Assembly: GCA_964477275.1 (NCBI GenBank)
Contig: CAYZDV010000029.1
Span: forward strand, 1 to 19,624
Direction: 5' to 3'
DNA: 19,624 nucleotides
Source of the DNA: CAYZDV01 sp964477275
Lineage (GTDB): Bacteria > Acidobacteriota > Aminicenantia > Aminicenantales > Aminicenantaceae
Shown: positions 1-6,657 of the stretch, one piece after another
Numbering within the stretch: position 1 is the first letter of the stretch
Layout of the letters: every line of letters begins with the position of its first letter
Notes under the pieces: generated by a model
Told to the model about the DNA's origin: nothing
The model's input: the letters and a program-made list of their open reading frames with translations, nothing else
The model's database searches: none
Position numbers and translations under genes: made by a program

Positions 1-3
1 AAA

Positions 4-256
4 ATGAGTATCTGGGATGAAAAGAAGATGATTCAAAGAGGATGGGTGGCGCGGTATGTCTCCGCCCGCAAAGAGAATAAGGCCGCACATCAGGGAGACC
101 CCGGTCGAACACTCGCCCTGTCTCAGCAGATTGGGAGACTGCAAGGCCTATCTCAAGCTTGAAAATGCACAGCTCACCGACAGCCGGAGCAACCCGGAAA
201 AGTCCTCTGTGAAAAGGATAAAAGACAAAGATGAACTTCAAGAGAGGTGGAAATGA
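4..256 (+). pseudogene. Threonine dehydratase N-terminal remnant (frameshifted, truncated)
   Basis: Read from an ATG at 56, the peptide contains KRIRPHIRETPVEHSP and then YLKLENAQLTDS. These look like the N-terminus of PLP-dependent threonine/serine dehydratases, where a KLENxQxTGSFKxRGA block carries the PLP lysine. Homology stops just before that block: the next codons (RSNPEKSS...) do not resemble the family, and the frame stops at 254-256. The family is normally over 300 residues, so only about 45 recognisable residues remain. Upstream, a second frame (ATG at 4) reads ...RYVSARK, which would join naturally to RIRPHIR, implying a one-base insertion near base 74. The stub overlaps the start of the aminotransferase gene. 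A functional product is very unlikely. Family assignment is by motif recognition only. Confidence 0.6.
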
Positions 257-1368
257 AAATCGAGATTTTTGAAATGGAAAGGACCCAGTCCCTATGGGAA
301 AACAGGGTCAAATACAACCTGACCGAAAGCGGCGTCCATCCCTACACACTAAAAGAGCTTCTGGAGCCAGATGAAGTCCGGGAGCTCCTCTCCCTCCGGC
401 TCGGCTACGGCCAGACCAACGGCTCTGAAGAGCTCCGCGAAGCCATCTGCCGCCTCTATCCAGGAACAGGCCTGGATAACGTCCTGGTGACCAGCGGCTC
501 GGCGGAAGCCAATTTCCTCGCCATCTGGAGCATGTTGGAGCCAGGGGACGAGCTGTTGCTCATGCTGCCCAACTACATGCAAATCTGGGGCCTGGCCCGC
601 TCTTTCGGGGTAGCGGTCAAGCCTTTCCATCTCAGGGAAAAGTTCAACTGGGCACCTGACCTCCCCGAGCTCGAAAGTCTCATGTCGGCCAGGACAAAAA
701 TGATCGCGGTCTGCAACCCCAACAACCCGACTGGTGCCGTTCTCAGCAAAAAAGAGATGGAGGAAATCATCCGCCTGGCCGGTAAAGCCGGGGCCTGGAT
801 TTACAGCGATGAGGTTTACCGGGGCGCAGAAATCAACGGAGAGGAATCGCCGACCTTCCTCGGCCGCTACGAGAAGACGATTGTCTGTGGCGGACTGTCC
901 AAGGCCTACGGCCTCCCCGGTCTGCGCATTGGCTGGCTGGCTGGGCCCAGGTCGGTGATCGATAACGTCTGGGCTTATCATGATTACACGACCATTTCAT
1001 CCGGAGCTCTCAGCAACCGGCTGGCAACCCTGGCCCTGGAGCCCGAGCGGAGAAGGAAAATTCTCACCCGCAGCCGGAATATCCTCAGAGAAAACCTGGC
1101 CTTCCTTGAAGCCTGGGTCGAGCGCCACAAACCGCTTTTCCACCTCATTCCCCCTCGCGCCGGCGGGGTGGCCTTTCCGCGCTACACGATGCCTGTCAAT
1201 TCCACAGAATTCGCCACCAGACTCCTCGATGAGAGAAGCGTTTTCGTCGTGGCCGGGGACTGCTTCCAGATGGACGGCTACATCCGCCTGGGAATCGGCA
1301 CAGAAAAAGACTCTTTTCAGGCCGGTCTCCGCCTTGTCGATGAAACTTTGAAGGAAACGGCCGTGTGA
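253..1368 (+). CDS. Class I/II PLP-dependent aminotransferase
   Basis: A complete fold-type I aminotransferase of about 371 residues, normal for the AspC/HisC superfamily. Visible landmarks in order are LGYGQTNGSEELREAI, SGSAEANFLAIW (cofactor phosphate region), CNPNNPTG, YSDEVYRG (Asp that pairs with the pyridine nitrogen) and GGLSKAYGLPGLRIGWLAG. The Lys codon at 901-903 in the last block should form the Schiff base. A conserved Arg for the substrate carboxylate is plausible in the C-terminal YIRLGIGT. ATG 253 is chosen because GAGAGGTGG lies immediately upstream; a GTG at 247 is an alternative. The substrate cannot be read from sequence. Resemblance to aspartate-aminotransferase-like and capreomycidine-synthase-like proteins is an impression. 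It converges on the GlmS-type gene with a 16-base gap. The adjacent dehydratase relic suggests a former amino acid metabolism locus. Confidence 0.85.
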   Translation: MKIEIFEMERTQSLWENRVKYNLTESGVHPYTLKELLEPDEVRELLSLRLGYGQTNGSEELREAICRLYPGTGLDNVLVTSGSAEANFLAIWSMLEPGDELLLMLPNYMQIWGLARSFGVAVKPFHLREKFNWAPDLPELESLMSARTKMIAVCNPNNPTGAVLSKKEMEEIIRLAGKAGAWIYSDEVYRGAEINGEESPTFLGRYEKTIVCGGLSKAYGLPGLRIGWLAGPRSVIDNVWAYHDYTTISSGALSNRLATLALEPERRRKILTRSRNILRENLAFLEAWVERHKPLFHLIPPRAGGVAFPRYTMPVNSTEFATRLLDERSVFVVAGDCFQMDGYIRLGIGTEKDSFQAGLRLVDETLKETAV

Positions 1369-1384
1369 AAAGGAGCCGCTGCGT

Positions 1385-3199
1385 TCAGTCAACGGTGAGG
1401 GTTTTGCTGATATTCCGCGGCTGGTCCGGGTTGATTCCCTTCTCCTGGCTCACATAGTAGGAGAGAAGCTGGGCGACGACGACCTCCAGGATGGGGGCGA
1501 GATAATAACTTTTTGAAGGCAGGGGGATGAGCTCATCTGAATTGAGGGAAAGGGAATCGTCATCAGGGGCGATTGTGCAGATTTTGCCCAGGCGGCAGCT
1601 GACTTCGTTGATGTGGGAAAGCGTCATGTAGGCATCCTCGATTGTCGAGAGAAAAAGAACCCAGTCTCCCTTCTTGATGATGGCCAGCGGGCCATGCTTG
1701 AACTCCGAGGAATACATCCCCTCACAGGGTATGTAAGTGATCTCTTTCATCTTCAGAGCCGCTTCCAGGCAGGCCCCGAAACTCACTCCGTAGCCGAGAT
1801 AATAGAGGTAATCTTTTTTCGCCAGAAGACGGGCGAGCTGCTGGCACTTTTCCTTTGTCCGGGAGAGAGCCTTTTGAATAAGGGAAGGGAGCCTGTCCAG
1901 TTCCTTCTCCAGCCCATCATCCCTCTCTCCCTTTGTTTCCTTGAGCTTGATGGCCAGGTAGAGAAAGATGATCACCTGGTTGGTGAACGTCTTGGTGGCT
2001 GGAACGCTGACTTCGATGCTGGACAGCAGGGGGAGATAATTTTTCACCCGGAGCTGGAGCGAGGAACCAAGAACATTGACCAGGGCCAGAATCTTCCCTG
2101 CATTTCTCTCCTCCAGGAAATTCAGGGCGCTCACCACGTCCTTGGTCTCTCCACTCTGGGAGACCAAAACGTATGCGCCTTGCGAGAGGTCGGCCTGGCC
2201 AAGGAATTCCTTGAAGGCGCCGGCGAGCACCGGAAAAGCCTGGACGCCGGCCAGCCTGTTCAGGTAATAGGCGCCAATCACGCAGGCATTGTAGGATGAA
2301 CCGGAACCGACAAGGAAGATGCGGTTTTCCCCCTTGAGCACCTCGAAGAACTCCCTGGCCTGGCTGGATTCCCGCAGAAAACGGATCAGGGCCTGAGCTC
2401 TTTGCGGCTGTTCATGAATCTCTTTGAGCATAAAATGCGGGTGCTTCCCTTTGCGGGCATCCTCGATCCCCAGCGCGCACCGGTAAGGTTTTCTCTCCAC
2501 CTTTTCTCCTGTGGCCAGCTTCCTGATCTGGTAGGCGTTCCAGGTGAATTCCACATACTCGCCGTCATAAACGGAGACGATGCGGTCGGTGAACTGGATT
2601 ATCGAAGGCAGGTCTGAAGAACAGCAGATGAAATCCGGGCCGACGCCGAGGTAGAGTGAGGAATATTTTTTAACACAGTACATCCGCTCAGAGTCCTTGC
2701 GGGTGATGACATAGGCATAATCGCCGTTGAGGATGGTTTCTGCTTCCTCCACGGCCGCGTTCATGTCCTTTTTCTGCTTGTAACTTTCTTCCACCACATG
2801 GACCACAACCTCTCCGTCGTTCTCCCCCTGGAAGATGTGCCCTATCTTCTCCAATCTCTGGATCAACTCTCTGGTGTTGACAATGTTTCCGTTATGGGCG
2901 CCCACCATCTCCTTCGAGCAGTCGTAGTGAGGCTGGGCATTTTTCCTGGAAGGCGGCCCGAAGGTTGCCCAGCGAAGCTGGACGATTCCTTTGTCGCCTT
3001 TTAGCTTCTCGAAATGGTATTTGCGGTTGACCTCTTCGATCTCACCGGTGTCCTTATGGAGCCGGATGGAACCAGCGCTGAAGGCGGCCATGCCCACCGA
3101 ATCATATCCCCTGTAGGTGAGCCTGCGGCCGGCTTGAAGCAGAATCGAGCCCAGGTCTTCCCTTGCGTCCTTAAAAATGATTCCGAATATTCCGCACAT
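1385..3199 (-). CDS. GlmS-type glutamine:sugar-phosphate amidotransferase (isomerizing), divergent
   Basis: 604 residues, close to the 609 of E. coli GlmS. The N-terminus MCGIFGII exposes Cys2, the glutaminase nucleophile. It is followed by YRGYDSVG, LRWATFGPPSRKNAQPHYD and AHNGNIVN. Two SIS domains follow, with GSGSSYNA, SQSGETKD and ATKTFTNQ in the first and LGYGVSFGACLEAALKMKE with SEFKHGPLA in the second. The C-terminus DQPRNISKTLTVD keeps the lysine that opens fructose-6-phosphate in GlmS. The family makes glucosamine-6-phosphate from fructose-6-phosphate and glutamine in the cytoplasm. The glutaminase loop has WATFG in place of the usual WATHG, and NAQPH/HNGNIVN recall PurF-type domains, so this may be a specialised paralogue. 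It lies 23 bases downstream of the DegT-type gene and is probably co-transcribed. Its own ribosome binding site is weak (CAGAGAA). Confidence 0.85.
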   Translation of the reverse strand: MCGIFGIIFKDAREDLGSILLQAGRRLTYRGYDSVGMAAFSAGSIRLHKDTGEIEEVNRKYHFEKLKGDKGIVQLRWATFGPPSRKNAQPHYDCSKEMVGAHNGNIVNTRELIQRLEKIGHIFQGENDGEVVVHVVEESYKQKKDMNAAVEEAETILNGDYAYVITRKDSERMYCVKKYSSLYLGVGPDFICCSSDLPSIIQFTDRIVSVYDGEYVEFTWNAYQIRKLATGEKVERKPYRCALGIEDARKGKHPHFMLKEIHEQPQRAQALIRFLRESSQAREFFEVLKGENRIFLVGSGSSYNACVIGAYYLNRLAGVQAFPVLAGAFKEFLGQADLSQGAYVLVSQSGETKDVVSALNFLEERNAGKILALVNVLGSSLQLRVKNYLPLLSSIEVSVPATKTFTNQVIIFLYLAIKLKETKGERDDGLEKELDRLPSLIQKALSRTKEKCQQLARLLAKKDYLYYLGYGVSFGACLEAALKMKEITYIPCEGMYSSEFKHGPLAIIKKGDWVLFLSTIEDAYMTLSHINEVSCRLGKICTIAPDDDSLSLNSDELIPLPSKSYYLAPILEVVVAQLLSYYVSQEKGINPDQPRNISKTLTVD

Positions 3200-3222
3200 T
3201 TCTCTGTTTTTAATACAAGTTA

Positions 3223-4401
3223 TTATGAACGCAATAGATAAAAATCCCTGATCGATGAGACGATAACATCCTGCTGTTCTGAGTTAAGCTCGGGGTAAAT
3301 GGGCAGAGCCAGAACCTCCCGGGCCGCTTTTTCGGCGACGGGACAATCTCCCTCCCGGCAGCCAAGATAAGCGAAGCATTTCTGGAGGTGAAGGGGAAGA
3401 GGGTAATAGACGGCTGTGCCAATGCTTTTCTCTTCCAGAAATGTCTTGAGTTTGTCTCTGTCTTTGGCCTTGATGACGTATTGATGATAGGTATGGAAGT
3501 TCCGCGCTCCGCTCTCCCTCCAGAGAGCCTCGGGAACCTGCACCAGCTCCTCGTCGATAAGGCCTGATTCTCTGAAGAGCACGTCATAAAGCGCGGCTCT
3601 CTCCCGTCTTTTCTCCTGCCAGCCTTCCAGGTGCTTGAGCTTGATTCTGAGGACTGCGGCCTGGAGAGCGTCCAGCCGAAAATTGCCGCCAAGAAGTTCA
3701 TAATAATAGGCATTTCTGGAACCGTGCACCCGCAGCATCTTCAGCTTCTCTTCGAGGGCCTCATCATTGGTCAGGACCATCCCTCCGTCACCAAATCCTC
3801 CCAGGTTTTTGGAAGGAAAAAAAGACAGGGTCCCCAGATCTCCCATCGAACACGCGGGCTTTATACCTCCTGAGGAGGGGTATTCGGCGCCGATCGCCTG
3901 CGCCGCATCTTCGATGACGGACAAGTCATATTCCCTGGCCAGGGCCAGGATGGGGTCCATATCCGCACACTGGCCGAAAAGATGGACGGGGATAATGGCT
4001 TTGACCGATCTCCGTCCTTTTTTTCGGTATCGAGCTTTGAGCAATTCGGCGAGTCTTTCCGGGTCGATGTTGAAGCTTCGTTCCTCGATGTCACAGAAGA
4101 CCGGCTTTGCCTTCACGCGGACGACCGATCCAGCCGTGGCAAAAAAGGTGAACGGAGTGGTGACCACCTCATCTTCCTCTCCGATTCCCAGGGCCATCAT
4201 GGAGATGATCAGGGCATCAGACCCGGAGGAGACTCCCACCGCGAACCGCGTCCGGCTGTTCTCCGCGACCTCCCGCTCCAGGGCTTCCACCTCAGGACCC
4301 AGCACAAAATTCTGGGAAGAGACGATTTCAAGGACCTTCCGGTCGATTTCCTCCCTGATACTCCTGTACTGAGCCCTGAGGTCCAGAAAGGGAATATTCA
4401 T
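3223..4401 (-). CDS. DegT/DnrJ/EryC1/StrS sugar aminotransferase
   Basis: 392 residues from an ATG at 4401 that has AGGAAGG about seven bases upstream. The open frame continues 20 codons further, but MNIPFLDLRAQY is the normal family N-terminus. Landmarks are VSSGSDALIISMMALG, EVVTTPFTFFATAGS, IPVHLFGQ, VIEDAAQAIGA (Asp binding the PLP ring nitrogen) and LSFFPSKNLGGFGDGGMV, with Lys198 as the predicted PLP lysine. LRVHGSRNAYYYELLGGNFRLD-type sequence follows. The family transaminates nucleotide-linked keto-sugars such as UDP- or dTDP-4-keto-6-deoxy sugars, feeding O-antigen, capsule or glycan modification. The exact sugar is unknown. It shares a transcription unit with the GlmS-type gene and lies downstream of a NusG paralogue, which supports a surface-polysaccharide role. 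Confidence 0.9.
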   Translation of the reverse strand: MNIPFLDLRAQYRSIREEIDRKVLEIVSSQNFVLGPEVEALEREVAENSRTRFAVGVSSGSDALIISMMALGIGEEDEVVTTPFTFFATAGSVVRVKAKPVFCDIEERSFNIDPERLAELLKARYRKKGRRSVKAIIPVHLFGQCADMDPILALAREYDLSVIEDAAQAIGAEYPSSGGIKPACSMGDLGTLSFFPSKNLGGFGDGGMVLTNDEALEEKLKMLRVHGSRNAYYYELLGGNFRLDALQAAVLRIKLKHLEGWQEKRRERAALYDVLFRESGLIDEELVQVPEALWRESGARNFHTYHQYVIKAKDRDKLKTFLEEKSIGTAVYYPLPLHLQKCFAYLGCREGDCPVAEKAAREVLALPIYPELNSEQQDVIVSSIRDFYLLRS

Positions 4402-4428
4402 CTCCGTCCTTCCTGATTTGAGTCTCCC

Positions 4429-4457
4429 AATGTATGCAAAAGAGGAAAAATTGTCAA
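4429..4457 (-). promoter_or_regulatory. Sigma-70-type promoter of the DegT-GlmS unit
   Basis: On the minus strand, a -35 box TTGACA (4452-4457) is separated by exactly 17 bases from TACATT (4429-4434). Transcription would start near 4422, giving a leader of about 21 bases before the ATG at 4401. The -35 lies inside the 55-base sequence that is duplicated across the assembly gap. Confidence 0.6.
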
Positions 4458-4493
4458 ACACTGCGGAGAGATTCTTGATTTCCGCGCCTCATA
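4439..4493. repeat. 55-base direct duplication, left copy at the assembly gap
   Basis: This sequence is identical, base for base, to 4594-4648 on the other side of the N run. It ends exactly where the Ns begin. A 55-base identity ending at both gap edges is what unmerged de Bruijn contigs with k = 55 look like, so it is probably one genomic copy. Confidence 0.9.
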
Positions 4494-4593
4494 NNNNNNN
4501 NNNNNNNNNNNNNNNNNNNNNNNNNNNNNNNNNNNNNNNNNNNNNNNNNNNNNNNNNNNNNNNNNNNNNNNNNNNNNNNNNNNNNNNNNNNNN
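4494..4593. other. Assembly gap (100 N)
   Basis: Exactly 100 N, a common placeholder for a gap of unknown size. Because both flanks carry the same 55 bases, the true gap length may be negative (overlapping contigs), with nothing missing. No coding sequence should be inferred across it. Confidence 0.98.
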
Positions 4594-4648
4594 AAAGAGG
4601 AAAAATTGTCAAACACTGCGGAGAGATTCTTGATTTCCGCGCCTCATA
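4594..4648. repeat. 55-base direct duplication, right copy at the assembly gap
   Basis: Identical to 4439-4493 and starting directly after the last N. It includes a second copy of the TTGACA -35 box (4607-4612, minus strand) with no -10 partner, as expected if this copy is an assembly artefact. Confidence 0.9.
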
Positions 4649-4833
4649 AGGTTGAAGTGGTCGGGTAATGGAGCAAGAGGATGGGTCCCCTCCGCTGCGG
4701 GCGTTGCGGGGGAGCCCCCCATGCCACCCATCCTCTCTGGCCGAGGGGTGGTTCGCGGAAAAGTCCGTGTGAAGGACGAGCGGGCATGGTTCCTCAAGGC
4801 GAAGCCGGGGGGATAGCGAGGACTGAACCGAGC
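4649..4833. other. Non-coding, G+C-rich spacer between NusG paralogue and DegT
   Basis: No credible gene lies here. Together with 4402-4648 it makes a non-coding stretch of about 430 bases including the gap. It holds the long inverted repeat at 4676-4736. Between that and the NusG stop there are two small potential hairpins: GTCC/GGAC near 4763-4777 and GGC-TTC-GCC near 4799-4807 on either strand reading. The stretch looks structured and would be transcribed as the 3' region of the NusG paralogue or the distal leader of DegT. No known RNA family was recognised. Confidence 0.5.
4676..4736. repeat. Long inverted repeat with nested stem
   Basis: AGAGGATGGGT (4676-4686) is perfectly complementary to ACCCATCCTCT (4726-4736). 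Inside the 39-base loop, CCCCTCCGC can pair with GCGGGGGAG at eight of nine positions. There is no T-run on either side, so it does not look like a simple intrinsic terminator. A 14-base piece (minus strand 4736-4723, AGAGGATGGGTGGC) also occurs at 37-50 on the plus strand. It may be a dispersed repeat or an RNA structure. Confidence 0.7.
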
Positions 4834-5316
4834 TCACTTGGTTAATTTCTTCAGCTTTTCCTTCTCGATGATCAGCTGGCCCTGGTAGCTCACATATTTG
4901 AGCAGGATGAGAACCCTCTCCTTATCCGTCAGTTCTTTCTTGAAGATTCCTCTCAACCCTTTCAGCGGACCTTCGGCGACCTCGATCTCGTCTCCCACTT
5001 CCGGCTCCTCCCCGTATTTCCCGACTTCGATGAATCCGTTGAACTCCCTGGCCCTGAGCTCCAGAATCACCTCTTCCGGGATGGACACAGGAACCTCCTT
5101 GACTCCCACCAATCTTTTCACGCCCCGGGTGTAGCGGACAAGCTGATACTGAGCGGGGTATTCGAAAAGGATGAACTCATAGCCGGGAAAAAAGGGTTTC
5201 GCTTTATTGTTCTCCAGGTATTTGGGGTTGTAAATGGTGAACCCGCCCTCCATAAACAGCCTCTCGACCCGAGACTCTTTCTTGGGCTTGGTGTTGATAA
5301 CAAACCAGCTCTTCAT
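4834..5316 (-). CDS. NusG-family paralogue (RfaH/LoaP/UpxY-like antitermination factor)
   Basis: About 160 residues, NusG-sized. The N-terminal NGN domain starts KSWFVINTKPKKESRVERL, the characteristic opening of specialised NusG paralogues. KPFFPGYEFILFEY matches the conserved PGY segment. The C-terminal KOW domain begins near EVGDEIEVAEGPLKGLRGIF. NusG paralogues bind RNA polymerase and promote antitermination of particular long operons, often for polysaccharides. Core NusG is usually next to secE and ribosomal protein genes; those are absent, and sugar genes follow instead, so a specialised paralogue is inferred. The start is uncertain: ATG 5316 is used here, but a TTG at 5322 has GGGAG at better spacing. 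The target operon is not shown by sequence, but the downstream DegT-GlmS pair is the obvious candidate. Confidence 0.85.
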   Translation of the reverse strand: MKSWFVINTKPKKESRVERLFMEGGFTIYNPKYLENNKAKPFFPGYEFILFEYPAQYQLVRYTRGVKRLVGVKEVPVSIPEEVILELRAREFNGFIEVGKYGEEPEVGDEIEVAEGPLKGLRGIFKKELTDKERVLILLKYVSYQGQLIIEKEKLKKLTK

Positions 5317-5506
5317 CTGCAAATCATCGGCTCCCGTTATTCTGCCTCCATCGGACTTTGTTGAGCAACCCGAAAGTGCGGTAGAAATCAGGACGTCTGT
5401 CGGGCAGGAAATGCCTTTTTGCCGGAGCTCTGGGGATCAGGCGGAAATCTCAATCCGCATAAATGTCTGAAAAACGTGGCCTCTAAACCGTTTGAAAAGT
5501 GTTTCC

Positions 5507-5692
5507 TCACTGTTCGTACAGGTCGTCCTCGGCGAACTCCTTGCCGCAGCACTTGCACTCATAGCTGACGAATTCCTCTTTATTCGGGTTATCCTCAACG
5601 GCCCTTCCCCGCCCCATCCCGACGCTCTCTCTTCGGATTTTTATCCTGATGCTGGAGCTGTAGCAATTAGGACATTTTATCTCCTGTTCCAT
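5507..5692 (-). CDS. Small zinc-ribbon protein
   Basis: A 61-residue protein with two cysteine knuckles, CPNC near the N-terminus (residues 7-10) and CKCCG near residues 46-50, separated by a charged linker rich in Arg, Lys and Glu. This is the layout of a zinc ribbon of the kind found in many small nucleic-acid- or protein-binding proteins. The start is secure: AGGAGG lies five bases upstream of ATG 5692. It precedes the NusG paralogue by 190 bases on the same strand and could share its transcript. No family name can be given with confidence, and no enzymatic function is suggested. Confidence 0.7.
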   Translation of the reverse strand: MEQEIKCPNCYSSSIRIKIRRESVGMGRGRAVEDNPNKEEFVSYECKCCGKEFAEDDLYEQ

Positions 5693-5883
5693 CTTATCCT
5701 CCTCTGGTTTTCATCTATCCGGAGTGGCTCATCGATGAGTTGAGCACTGCTTCGAAACATTACCGCGTCGTACCGGGCCAGGTCGTCATATCCCGGATAA
5801 CGAACTCCTGGTATGGGTTGGGCAACCGCGCTCTCTTTCTTCATTCTTTCGTGCCGCAATGGGCAATCGAACGACTTCGCCAC
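5677..5883 (-). other. Possible short ORF in the zinc-ribbon leader
   Basis: An open frame of 68 codons starts at GTG 5883, about 25 bases after the predicted transcription start near 5908, and overlaps the zinc-ribbon start by 16 bases. It lacks a clear ribosome binding site, matches no family I recognise, and its end (RRIRWNRR) is largely translated Shine-Dalgarno sequence of the next gene. It may be a leader peptide or chance. The rest of the 5704-6062 gap holds only the promoter at 5915-5942 and a bulged stem near 5999-6026 without a T-run. Confidence 0.22.
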
Positions 5884-5914
5884 ATTCTTTAAGGATGAAT
5901 ACCGGCCTCTATAA

Positions 5915-5942
5915 GTTATATCAAGCGAAAATCACAAGTCAA
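5915..5942 (-). promoter_or_regulatory. Promoter upstream of zinc-ribbon gene
   Basis: On the minus strand, TTGACT (5937-5942), a 16-base spacer and TATAAC (5915-5920), preceded by TGA to give an extended -10 (TGATATAAC). The predicted start near 5908 leaves a leader of about 215 bases before the zinc-ribbon ATG at 5692. Confidence 0.65.
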
Positions 5943-6062
5943 CGCAAATGGCGAGCCCGTGGAAAGACGTGGAGAATCCATCAGATGGGAATTTTTTTGC
6001 ACCTGACCTCTCTCTTCAGGGGTGCGCAGGCTTTGTGCCGGCGGAAAAAACGCTGGATGGGC

Positions 6063-6428
6063 CTAACTCACAGAAGCGTCACTCTCCGATTTTTCGATGT
6101 GGTTCTTGATGGCCTTAATGTTCTCCTCGGAAGTATCAACAAATTCAACGCCTATTTCGAACAGATCGCCGGGATACCGGGTTTTGACCCACCGAATCTT
6201 TCCGAATGCCGTGATGAACCGGAGAGGCTTTGTCAGAGAAAGTTCGATCTTCAACATCGAATTGACGGGCAGGAAGGTGTTGGCCATAATCCTCAGGCCT
6301 TTTGAAGAAATGTCTTTGGTGAGATGGTATGTGATCTTTTTGGGGGGAGTGAATGTCTCTGAAGAAAATAAATTGATGGTCACCTGGGCCTCTTCCTTAA
6401 CCCGTTTAGCGCGTCGCTGTTCGGTCAT
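6063..6428 (-). CDS. PilZ-domain protein (c-di-GMP effector)
   Basis: 121 residues forming a stand-alone PilZ domain. The N-terminal RRAKR (residues 5-9) fits the RxxxR ligand motif, and DISSKGLRI fits the D/NxSxxG motif; together these bind cyclic di-GMP in the family. FGKIRWVKTRYPGDLFEIGVEF is the usual later strand pair of the barrel. AGGAG sits eight bases before ATG 6428. Single-domain PilZ proteins usually act through partner proteins in motility, exopolysaccharide or adhesion control. No partner can be named, although glycan-related genes lie downstream on the same strand. It is separated from the zinc-ribbon gene by a distinct promoter and from the methyltransferase by its own promoter, so it is probably monocistronic. 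Confidence 0.88.
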   Translation of the reverse strand: MTEQRRAKRVKEEAQVTINLFSSETFTPPKKITYHLTKDISSKGLRIMANTFLPVNSMLKIELSLTKPLRFITAFGKIRWVKTRYPGDLFEIGVEFVDTSEENIKAIKNHIEKSESDASVS

Positions 6429-6601
6429 GTCCAGGGCTCCTCTTAGGAAATTATCTTCCTGGCAGAATACGATAATTAGAGGGGAATGGGTAACAGAGGA
6501 TGAACTTGAGTATGTTTTTTATTTGACTGCCTGTCTCCTTGTCCTGAAGTCAATATTTCCTTTGATGAGAATATGACGAATTCTCCGCCTCCTCACAGGG
6601 G

Positions 6602-6630
6602 CTTATATCATAGAAAAAAAGGGTTGTCAA
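6602..6630 (-). promoter_or_regulatory. Strong sigma-70-type promoter of the PilZ gene
   Basis: On the minus strand, consensus TTGACA (6625-6630), a 17-base spacer and TATAAG (6602-6607): 11 of 12 consensus bases. Transcription would begin near 6595, giving a 5' leader of about 167 bases. I checked that leader by eye for a c-di-GMP (GEMM) riboswitch and saw none. Confidence 0.75.
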
Positions 6631-6657
6631 AAAATATGTTGTGGAATCGCTGGATTA

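Noticed and set aside
4737..4833. Fragment of a group II intron or other known ribozyme
   Set aside because: The small hairpins and GAAGCCGGGG-like text were suggestive, but no domain V signature or intron-encoded protein was found.
4398..4837. Frames spanning the N run and the adjacent G+C-rich spacer
   Set aside because: They translate Ns and the duplicated contig end, have no family signal, and lie in a region with promoter and hairpin structure.
5999..6026. Stem GCACC-TGA / TCA-GGGGTGC as a terminator after the PilZ gene
   Set aside because: The stem is bulged and on the minus strand is followed by an A-run, not a T-run, so it cannot be a standard terminator for that gene.
6429..6595. 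c-di-GMP (GEMM) riboswitch in the long PilZ leader
   Set aside because: It was considered because of the c-di-GMP link, but none of the conserved GEMM core bases or hairpins are visible.
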